NCBI RefSeq assembly: GCF_028621895.1
Contig: NZ_CP117520.1
Location: 2,480,001 to 2,544,000, forward strand
DNA: 64,000 nt
From: Acinetobacter sp. GSS19
GTDB lineage: Bacteria; Pseudomonadota; Gammaproteobacteria; Pseudomonadales; Moraxellaceae
Direction of reading: 5' to 3'
A model generated the notes under the pieces. It was not told where the DNA came from, made no database searches, and was given only the letters and a program-made list of their open reading frames with translations. Shown here piece by piece: positions 57,227-64,000 of the stretch. A program made the position numbers and the translations under genes. Each line of letters begins with the position of its first letter. The first letter of the stretch is position 1.

Positions 57227-58060
57227 ATGACAAGTGCTTTAAATTTAGATCATGTGCGCAAGGTATTTCCCGCACAAAATCATCCCAACAGTAAACATTA
57301 TAAACCTGAATTTGTCGCTGTTGAAAATATCACTTTGGACATCCAGCAAGGTGAGTTTGTTTCTATTGTCGGACCGAGTGGTTGTGGTAAATCAACTTTA
57401 CTGGACCTGATTGCAGGTCTGACCAAACCCTCCTCCGGACAGATTTTGCTAAGTGGCAAACAAATCACCCAGCCAGGCCTCGATCGAGGCATCGTGTTCC
57501 AACAATACGCCCTTTACCCTTGGTTGACAGCACTGGAAAATATTGAATTTGGGTTGGAAGCCAAAGGAGTCGACAAACAAACTCGACGTGCCAAGGCAGA
57601 ATATTATTTAAAACTGGTCGGTCTAGCTGGCTTTGAGAAACATTATCCAAATGAACTCTCCGGCGGGATGAAACAGCGCGTGGCAATTGCTCGCAGTCTG
57701 GCCTATGAACCTGAAATTTTATTGATGGATGAACCTTTTGCCGCACTGGATGCCCAGACGCGTGAAACCTTACAGGAAGAGCTGATTAAAATCTGGCAAT
57801 CTTCCAAAAAGACTATTGTGTTTATTACTCACAGTATTGATGAAGCTATTTTCTTGAGTCAGCGTGTCGCGATTATGACCTCTCGCCCGGGGCGAATTAA
57901 AGAGGTCATTACAATTCCTGAAAGTCTGAAAAGCAATGCCGAAGATATTCGCTCAACCCCAGCATACGGTCAGTTACGTCATCAAATCTGGTCACTGCTG
58001 AGTGAGGAGGTCATTAAGGCGCAGGCACTCGAAAAAGACAAACAGCTTGTGCATTCATAA
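57227..58060 (+). CDS. ABC ATP-binding protein (SsuB/TauB-like)
   Basis: A 277-residue ATPase: Walker A GPSGCGKST, signature LSGGMKQRVAIARSL, Walker B LLMDEPFAALD, H-loop THSIDEA. QQYALYPWLTALENIEFGLE is the family Q-loop region. It is the only ATPase in this operon and would serve permease 3 (next gene), and perhaps all three. Confidence 0.94.
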   Translation: MTSALNLDHVRKVFPAQNHPNSKHYKPEFVAVENITLDIQQGEFVSIVGPSGCGKSTLLDLIAGLTKPSSGQILLSGKQITQPGLDRGIVFQQYALYPWLTALENIEFGLEAKGVDKQTRRAKAEYYLKLVGLAGFEKHYPNELSGGMKQRVAIARSLAYEPEILLMDEPFAALDAQTRETLQEELIKIWQSSKKTIVFITHSIDEAIFLSQRVAIMTSRPGRIKEVITIPESLKSNAEDIRSTPAYGQLRHQIWSLLSEEVIKAQALEKDKQLVHS

Positions 58061-58079
58061 GCAAATCGAGGGATCAAAA

Positions 58080-58910
58080 ATGAGTATAACGAAACAAACT
58101 TTGACCTATGACGAAACTTATAGCGGTATCAAGCCTAGTTTACGGTTTACACTACTGAATATCGTATTTAAACGCAGTATCGCTATATTACTATTCCTGG
58201 CGCTCTGGGAGAGTCTGCCACGCTTTGGGGTGGTCAGTTCTGCATTTTTACCGCCATTATCAACTGTTCTAGATAGTGCATGGCAGCTCTATCAAAGTGG
58301 ACAACTCGGCACGCATTTTCTGGCTAGTATTCGCCGCTCCATCATCGGTTTTGCATTGGCCCTAGTGATCGCCATCCCTTTGGGGTTGGTCATTGGCTGG
58401 TATAAGTTGGTGGCTGAAACATTAAATCCCTTGCTGGAATTGTTCCGTAATACTACGGCCTTGGCTTTAATGCCTTTATTTATACTGTTTCTGGGGATAG
58501 GTGAAGCCTCTAAAATCAGTTTGCTAGTCTATGCCTGCACTTGGCCGATTCTGCTGAATACCATTACGGGTGTACAGACTGTAGACCCTTTGTTGATCAA
58601 ATCCGCGCGAACCATGGGTTTAAAACCTCATCAACTGTTTAGAAAAGTGATCTTGCCCGCTTCAGTCCCTACAATTTTTGTCGGCATCCGTCTGGCCGGG
58701 GCTATTTCGATCTTGGCCCTTGTTGCCGTGGAGATGTTTGGAGCTAAAGCTGGTCTTGGCTATCTGATTATGTATTCCCAGTTCAGTTTTGAAATTCCAC
58801 AAATGTTTGTTGGAATATTAGTGATTACTCTAGTTGGATTAAGCTTCAATTATATTTTAATTGGCTTCGAAAAATATTTCACAAAATGGAAGAAAAACCC
58901 AGTTGAATAA
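58080..58910 (+). CDS. ABC permease (SsuC/TauC-like), 3 of 3
   Basis: A 276-residue permease starting MSITKQTLTYDET. EAA loop: PLLIKSARTMGLKPHQLFRK and VILPASVPTIFVGIRLAGAI. CGAGGGATCAAAA lies before the ATG at 58080. Frames that begin earlier overlap the ATPase gene and lack support. Last gene of the operon; a terminator follows. Confidence 0.93.
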   Translation: MSITKQTLTYDETYSGIKPSLRFTLLNIVFKRSIAILLFLALWESLPRFGVVSSAFLPPLSTVLDSAWQLYQSGQLGTHFLASIRRSIIGFALALVIAIPLGLVIGWYKLVAETLNPLLELFRNTTALALMPLFILFLGIGEASKISLLVYACTWPILLNTITGVQTVDPLLIKSARTMGLKPHQLFRKVILPASVPTIFVGIRLAGAISILALVAVEMFGAKAGLGYLIMYSQFSFEIPQMFVGILVITLVGLSFNYILIGFEKYFTKWKKNPVE

Positions 58911-58915
58911 TTTAA

Positions 58916-58947
58916 TAAAAACCCGTTTTAAATAAAACGGGTTTTTA
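58916..58947 (+). terminator. Terminator of the amidohydrolase/ABC operon
   Basis: AAAAACCCGTTTTA and TAAAACGGGTTTTT form a long stem with a T-run, six bases past the stop. Confidence 0.9.
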
Positions 58948-58995
58948 ATATTTATTTAAATTTTAAAATAAATCATCTGACGCTATCCAGCATAC

Positions 58996-60090
58996 TTAAA
59001 TCAGGCCATGTTTTAATAAACGGGTTCGCACAACATTACGTGTTACACCGAGCAACTTGGCTGTATGCACCTGATTATATTGACAGTATGCATATGCACT
59101 ACGGATAAACTGTTTTTCTATAAGTTCATTAATGTTAAGATCGGTTAAGTGTGTTGATGACTCAAATAACTGTCTAAACGTGTTTTGCAATAATTGTTCA
59201 GCATCTTGCAGATGATGAATTGCTGAATTTGAATCTGCAGCAATAGAAGAGCTGTGTGGTAAAAATCCGGAAGATTGACCATTCCCGATGACTAGGTTCG
59301 AAAATTGATATCTTCTGGCTCAATTACCCCATTTTGACTGACCAGAATCGCATGCTGAATGGTATTTTCTAGCTCACGGATATTGCCTGGCCAACGATGT
59401 TGAATGAGCTTTTCGCAGCTAAAGAGGAAATGCGCAACGGGGTCTGGTGTGGATTGGTCTGATAGCGTTCTACAAAGAATTTGGCCAGCGGCAGGATATC
59501 TGCGCGACGGTCTGCCAAGCGTGGAATGCGTAGTAAGGCCACATATAAACGATAGAATAAATCCTCACGGAACTTTCCTTCGATGACCGCTTTTTCTAGA
59601 TCCACATTGGTCGCAGCAATGATGCGGACATTAATCGGGATCGGCTTTAAAGACCCCACCCGAATAATTTCCCTTTCTTGTAAAATCCTTAATAATTTCA
59701 CCTGCATCGGTAACGACAGATCGCCAATTTCATCCAGAAATAAGGTGCCATTATGTGCTGCCTCAAACCAGCCGATACGCTGATGGATCGCTCCGGTAAA
59801 AGCGCCTTTTCATGTCCGAACAGCTCGCTTTCTGCGAGAGACTCAGTCAAAGCGCCACAATTGACCGCAATAAACGGCCCCTTGGCACGATAACTCAGAT
59901 CATGAATTTGACGTGCTACCAGTTCTTTACCTGTGCCAGTCTCGCCAATAATCAATGCATTTGCGTCACTCGGGGCAATCTGTTTGATCCTGTCCAGTAA
60001 GGCTTTGGACCGAGGATCCTCAAAAACAGTAGCCGTAGCGCGTTCATTTCTCCGTGTCTGGCTTATAATCGGATGAGTAAAAATAGACAT
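58996..60090 (-). pseudogene. sfnR: Sigma54-dependent activator, SfnR-like, with three frame breaks
   Basis: Joined frames give about 365 residues: a short N-terminus, AAA+ domain, C-terminal Fis-type helix. Walker A is [22 protein letters not shown] is restored if one G is added near 59809; [14 protein letters not shown] and [20 protein letters not shown] follow. Further single-base gaps lie near 59440 (CAGACCCCG) and 59305 (TTTTCGAAC). The end is QVHTAKLLGVTRNVVRTRLL. No N-terminal sensor is present, as in SfnR of Pseudomonas (regulator of dimethyl sulfone and other sulfur sources). All three breaks are deletions beside short homopolymers, so the gene may be intact in reality. Confidence 0.82.
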
Positions 60091-60316
60091 ATGCTTTCAA
60101 TTAATTATTAAATATTATCAATCATGGAACATTTAATTTACTTTCATAAATAATAAATCAGTATTTTATTATCCAAATACCCAATAAGTTTTTTTATAAA
60201 AAACTAAGCATAAAAAAATATAAAATCAGTATAAATAATCTAATATTAAATCAAGATAAATACTTTATATAAAATATTTTATAGTAGGCTCATCATAAAC
60301 AAAAGAGTTAAATATA

Positions 60317-60532
60317 ATGGCAATTACCTCAGTCAATGTTCGTAACCAGTTCAAAGGCGTTATTCAAGAAATTGTAACAGGCAGCGTAGTTTCAGAAATT
60401 AATGTAGAAACTAAAGCCGGTATCTTTACTTCTATTATCAGCACACGCTCCGTTCAGGATTTAGACTTGAAAATTGGTTCAGAAGTGGTCGTCTTAATTA
60501 AATCTACCGAAGTCTCATTGGCCAAGCTTTAG
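60317..60532 (+). CDS. TOBE-domain molybdopterin-binding-type protein (Mop-like)
   Basis: A 71-residue protein, SVNVRNQFKGVIQEIVTGSV and VSEINVETKAGIFTSIIST, a single TOBE/Mop unit as in molbindins that bind oxyanions such as molybdate. The 3' neighbour is an ABC ATPase of the sulfonate type, so an oxyanion-sensing or storage role within sulfur uptake is possible. The AT-rich region before it (60091-60316) should hold its promoter; no sigma54 site seen. Confidence 0.85.
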   Translation: MAITSVNVRNQFKGVIQEIVTGSVVSEINVETKAGIFTSIISTRSVQDLDLKIGSEVVVLIKSTEVSLAKL

Positions 60533-60569
60533 ATCCAAGTCTGATTTAGATCAATACAAGGAGTAAACG

Positions 60570-61390
60570 ATGTCGCAGCAAGATCTTGGTTCTTTATCGA
60601 TTCAACAGTTAAGTAAAAGGTATCCTTCGCAAAATAGTGAAGACCTGGTAGTGCTAGACGGAATTAACCTGGAGATCAAGCCTGGGGAATTCATAAGTAT
60701 TGTTGGCAGTAGTGGGTGTGGAAAGTCTACTTTGTTACGATTGCTGGTCGGTCTGGAAAACCAGTATCAGGGAACTATCTTGGTTGATGGTAAAAAGCCT
60801 TTGGTACCAGCTTAAACCGCGGGATTGTGTTTCAGGATCACCGTCTGTTTCCTTGGTTGAGTGTCCGGGAAAATATCCGCATTGCACTGCATAAAAGCAA
60901 TTTAAGCCATGCTGAAGAAAATAAAATTATTGATGAGCATCTGGAACTGGTGAATCTCAGTAATTTCAAAAATGCCTATCCTTCACAGTTATCGGGAGGG
61001 ATGAATCAAAGGGTTGCCATTGCGCGTAGTTTGGTGAATCGTCCAAAAATTCTATTGCTGGATGAGCCTTTTGGTGCCTTGGATGCTTTGACACGCCAGA
61101 ATTTGCAGGATGAGTTACAGCGAATCTGGCAAACTGAAAAAATCACCATGATCATTGTGACTCACGATGTGGAAGAAGCAGTCTTTTTGGGCGATCGTGT
61201 GGTAGTGATGCAGCCACATCCGGGCCGGATCAAACGTATTGTGAATGTTCCTGTTCCACATCCACGTAAGCGTGAAGATGTACGTTTGCATAACATTAAA
61301 AATAATATTTTGCAGGACTTTAGCGATCCTAGCAAAGATGTGCTGCTTCAGGCACCGAAGCAGTTTTCAGATTATCAGTTTGCTTGGTAG
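60570..61390 (+). pseudogene. ABC ATP-binding protein (SsuB-like), frameshifted
   Basis: About 273 residues when one base is added near 60797. The first part has Walker [10 protein letters not shown]; the frame ends DGKKPLVPA with a stop. The second part resumes with [20 protein letters not shown] (Q-loop), LSGGMNQRVAIARSL and LLDEPFGALD, H-loop THDVEEA. AGGAG before the ATG. It could serve the permease pair at 54520-56166, which lacks a neighbouring ATPase. Confidence 0.85.
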
Positions 61391-61408
61391 CAGTTTAAAT
61401 TTACCCCT

Positions 61409-61435
61409 AAAAAGCCTGCGTTCGCAGGCTTTTTT
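61409..61435 (+). terminator. Terminator after the second ATPase gene
   Basis: AAAAAGCCTGCG-TTCG-CAGGCTTTTTT, a GNRA-like capped stem with a T-run. Confidence 0.9.
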
Positions 61436-61475
61436 GTAGTGTATTATTTTTGATTAGCAGGTCTGTGAGGGATAT

Positions 61476-61503
61476 AAAAAATGCCCCGAAGGGCATTTTA
61501 TTA
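61476..61503 (-). terminator. Terminator of the monooxygenase gene
   Basis: AAAAAATGCCC-CGAA-GGGCATTTTA; on the minus strand the stem is followed by a T-run, just past the monooxygenase stop. Confidence 0.85.
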
Positions 61504-61508
61504 TTTGC

Positions 61509-62871
61509 TTATGAGGCGACTTTATTCAGTTTCCGTGCAGCGACATACTGATTTTCTGGACGTTTGAGGCCAAGGTTTTCACGTAAGGTGCTGCCTTCAT
61601 ATTCAGTGCGGAATAGACCCCGACGCTGTAATTCAGGTACGATAAAATCGACGAAGTCATTCAGACCGGCAGGGGTGGTAGGAGGTAAGATGTTAAAGCC
61701 ATCAGCGCCTTCATTTTCAAACCATTCCTGTAGCTGATCGACGACCTGCTCAGGCGTACCCACCAGAGTCCAGTGTCCCCGTGCTGAAGCAATGTATTGA
61801 TACAGTTGACGGATGCTAAAGTGATGGCGGCGAGCAATATCAATCATCATCTGCTGGCGACTAGAGAAGTTGAGATCAGCATCTTCCAGTGTTGGGAATG
61901 GTGCATCCAGATCATATTTCTCTAGGTTAATCCCACCAGATAAACCTGAAAGTAGTGTCAAACCAACTTTCGGATGGATTAAGTTATTTAAGAACTCATA
62001 TTTTTCTTTAGCTTCTTCTTCTGTTTTTGCCACAAAAATGGAAACTCCTGGCATGATTTTCAAGTCATCTGGATGGCGGCCGTATTTTAATAAACGGTTT
62101 TTCACATCACGATAGAACTCTTGCGCATCTTGCAGGTTTTGCTGAGCAGTAAAGATCACTTCGGCATATTTTCCGGCCAGTTCACGCCCCTCCTCGGACT
62201 GGCCTGCTTGAACGATGACAGGATAACCTTGCGGTGGGCGAGAGACATTCAACGGACCTTGAACGTTGAAATATTGACCCGTATGCAGTGGCTCATGCAC
62301 TTTATCTGCATGGAAAAATTCTCCTGTGCTTTTATCATAAATAAAAGCATCATCTTCCCAAGAATCCCACAGTTTTTGGGTCACTTCAATAAATTCATGC
62401 GCACGTTGATAACGGGTTTTAGGTCAGGATGTTTTTCCAGACTGAAATTGCGTGCAGTATCGGGTGAAGCCGTAGTCACTACATTCCAACCAGCACGGCC
62501 TTTAGAAATATGATCTAAAGAGGCAAATTTACGTGCCAAGAGATAAGGGTCTTCATATGTGGTCGAGGCTGTTGCAATAAAGCCAAGATTTTGAGTAACT
62601 GTAGACAATGCAGCAAACAAGGTAACAGGTTCAAAACCTACCGGTTTATCACCTAACCCTCGTTGCCCTTCTTTGCATTACCCCAGCGGACCGATAAGCC
62701 ATCTGCCAGAAAATAAGCATCAAATAAGCCACGTTCTGCGGTTTTTGCAAGCTCAATCAGGTAATCAATATTCAGATGATCCTGCGGGCGTGATTCAGGA
62801 TGCCGCCAGCCGGCAGCATGTTGGGAAGTTGCCGGAATAAAAGCCCCGAGTTTAATTTGACGTTTGGCCAT
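61509..62871 (-). pseudogene. FMN-dependent monooxygenase (NtaA/SnaA/DmoA family), two frame breaks
   Basis: Joined frames give about 454 residues, the usual length of the NtaA/DmoA branch of bacterial luciferase-like enzymes. Parts: MAKRQIKLGAFIPATSQHAA start; TVTQNLGFIATASTTYEDPY; SKGRAGWNVVTTASPDTARN; and GYPVIVQAGQSEEGRELAGK. Single bases are missing near 62650 (GAGGGTTAGG) and 62415 (AAAACCCGTT). AAGGAAA lies before the ATG at 62871. It probably cleaves a carbon-sulfur or carbon-nitrogen bond with reduced FMN supplied by a reductase not found here. A sigma54 promoter lies upstream. Confidence 0.85.
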
Positions 62872-62913
62872 GTCTGTTTCCTTGGTATTTGATATTTTCA
62901 TCCAACAGATAGG

Positions 62914-62930
62914 TACAATTACCGTGCCAA
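62914..62930 (-). promoter_or_regulatory. Sigma54 -24/-12 promoter of the monooxygenase gene
   Basis: On the minus strand: TTGGCACGGTAATTGTA. The -24 part is perfect (TGGCACG), the -12 part is TTGT instead of TTGC. Transcription would start near 62904, 33 bases before the ATG at 62871. Confidence 0.7.
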
Positions 62931-63114
62931 TAAAATTTTTTAAATTAAAACAAAGGTATAAAACGCTTAATTATTTTATGTGTTTAAATTTCAACAGTAT
63001 TTTTGCCTAAGTTCTGCAAAAGCTACAGCAAAAAAAATGCGTTACTTAGACGGAAACCAATGGAATAAAAATCAGTAGCAATTCATTTTTCGTTAAACAT
63101 GAGAGCCGATCAAA

Positions 63115-63183
63115 AATAGACGAAATTTGTCTAGGAGAGTGGTGGCAGTCCAAAATATTTATTTAGGAGAGAGGTAGCAGACC
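63115..63183 (+). repeat. 37-bp repeat with paired GAGTGGTGG motifs, right copy
   Basis: Bases 63115-63151 match 46677-46713 in 35 of 37 positions and in the same orientation. A second motif, TAGGAGAGAGGTAGCAGACC (63164-63183), lies about 32 bases after the first, as in the left copy where an extra motif lies on the other side. Confidence 0.8.
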
Positions 63184-63289
63184 ATTCTCAAAATATGAGC
63201 TATACAAAGAATACGATCATAGAAAAATATTACTAACTCTTTATGATAACCCTCTAAATCATCTAATATTTCTTATAAGAGAGAATAAA

Positions 63290-64000
63290 ATGACCCATGA
63301 AGCCCAAATCAGTAGAACGTCACCAACAGCATTTTTATTTTTAGTGGATCAGTCTGGCTCTATGATGGACAAAATGTCATCTGGAAAAACTAAAGCTGAA
63401 TTTGTCTCTGATGTTCTCAACAAAACTTTAATGGAGTTAATTACACGTTGTTCAAAGTCTGAGGGAATTCGCGATTATTTTGATATTGGTGTTTTAGGTT
63501 ATGGTCACCAAGGGGTTACTAATGGTTTTAGTGGAACCTTAGGTAATCAAGTGATGAATCCTATTTCTTTACTTGAACAAAATCCATTAAGAATTGAAGA
63601 TCGTAAACGTAAAATGGATGATGGTGCTGGTGGGATTGTAGAAATTTCAGTTAAATTTCCAATGTGGTTTGAACCAACTGCTAATGGTGGAACTCCAATG
63701 CGAGCAGCTTTAACTAAAGCTGCTGAAGAATTAGCGAATTGGTGTGATGCTCATCCAGATAGTTATCCCCCAACTATTTTGCACGTTACTGATGGTGAAT
63801 CAAACGATGGTGATCCAGAAGAAATTGCTCATCATTTAAGTCAAATCGGAACTAATGATGGTTCTGTTCTTATTTATAATTTACATGTTAGTGCTTTAAG
63901 CAACTCACCAATTGTTCTGCCATCTAGTGAACATATATTGCCAGATACTTACGCTAAAATGTTATTTAGAATGTCTAGTCAATTACCACCCCATTTGATT
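63290..64000 (+). CDS. VWA-domain protein, incomplete at window end
   Basis: The frame MTHEAQISRTSPTAFLFLVD opens at 63290 and has no stop to 64000 (237 codons). A complete MIDAS is visible: DQSGS (D20, S22, S24), the threonine in GGTP and the aspartate in HVTDGESNDG. No signal peptide, so it is cytoplasmic. The long insert with DRKRKMDDGAGGIVEISVKF is unusual. Such VWA proteins are often encoded with a PP2C phosphatase and a protein kinase or with metal-resistance (TerY-like) genes; what follows here is outside the window. Confidence 0.85.
   Translation, partial: MTHEAQISRTSPTAFLFLVDQSGSMMDKMSSGKTKAEFVSDVLNKTLMELITRCSKSEGIRDYFDIGVLGYGHQGVTNGFSGTLGNQVMNPISLLEQNPLRIEDRKRKMDDGAGGIVEISVKFPMWFEPTANGGTPMRAALTKAAEELANWCDAHPDSYPPTILHVTDGESNDGDPEEIAHHLSQIGTNDGSVLIYNLHVSALSNSPIVLPSSEHILPDTYAKMLFRMSSQLPPHLI

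Noticed and set aside
60091..60316. Sigma54 sites before the TOBE gene or the activator gene itself
   Set aside because: The region is nearly pure AT without a TGGC or GCCA core at a valid spacing.
46656..63183. The paired GAGTGGTGG motifs as ends of a Tn7-like transposon
   Set aside because: Both borders have the motifs in the same orientation, not inverted, and no tns-type genes lie between. Kept only as a direct-repeat finding.

Overview
The window looks like chromosomal DNA of an Acinetobacter species, probably an environmental one. The evidence is the moderately AT-rich composition, the dapA-bamC-purC order, the thermostable-hemolysin/AMP-ligase/diiron-oxidase/SDR cluster, the repeat families and the overall style of the proteins. 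This assignment is recognition, not a database result.

Layout. 0.1-2.4 kb: a DUF1328 membrane peptide, a YcgN-like Fe-S-type protein and rarA. 2.6-6.2 kb: a four-gene operon (T_hemolysin family, acyl-AMP ligase, haem-oxygenase-like diiron protein, SDR) that looks like a small uncharacterised biosynthetic cluster. 6.8-9.1 kb: purC, a BamC-like lipoprotein and dapA, all on the minus strand. 9.8-20 kb: an aromatic-acid MFS carrier, pncA, a second MFS carrier, then an export operon (outer-membrane factor, HlyD adaptor, RbbA-like double ATPase/permease with a frameshift, YhhJ-like permease). 20-32.4 kb: nitroreductase, small genes, a MocR regulator, several unknown Acinetobacter proteins, an HDAC-fold hydrolase, a CDF metal exporter and a MacAB-type export set. 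32.6-41 kb: an AT-rich accessory zone with a dead IS5-family copy, a dead IS3-family copy, gene fragments, duplicated non-coding blocks, an initiator tRNA, a cold-shock gene and small unknown genes. 41.2-46.4 kb: a porin and a cytosine-use operon (codB, pucR-type regulator, codA with a frameshift). 46.7-62.9 kb: a large organosulfur-type scavenging cluster: Crp/Fnr regulator, TauD-type dioxygenase, a nine-gene operon (amidohydrolase, porin, two binding proteins, MFS, three permeases, one ATPase), an SfnR-like sigma54 activator, a TOBE protein, a second ATPase and an FMN-dependent monooxygenase. At the right edge a VWA-domain gene runs out of the window.

How it works together. The sulfur-type cluster appears to be a sigma54 regulon. 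Consensus-like -24/-12 sites sit before the amidohydrolase operon and before the monooxygenase, and an activator of the SfnR type lies between them. A third sigma54-like site, with an upstream dyad, precedes codB. The whole cluster from the Crp-like gene to the monooxygenase is bracketed by a 37-bp direct repeat.

Special signals. A 20-bp palindromic sequence occurs at least four, probably five, times between 37.0 and 39.3 kb and replaces a few bases of the host sequence where this can be compared. A roughly 290-bp intergenic repeat at 6.4-6.7 kb has partial copies at 21.1 and 36.7 kb. At least ten reading frames or frame joins are broken by what look like single missing bases in short homopolymers. 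This is either a sequencing/assembly error pattern or real decay, and it should be settled before any gene is called dead.
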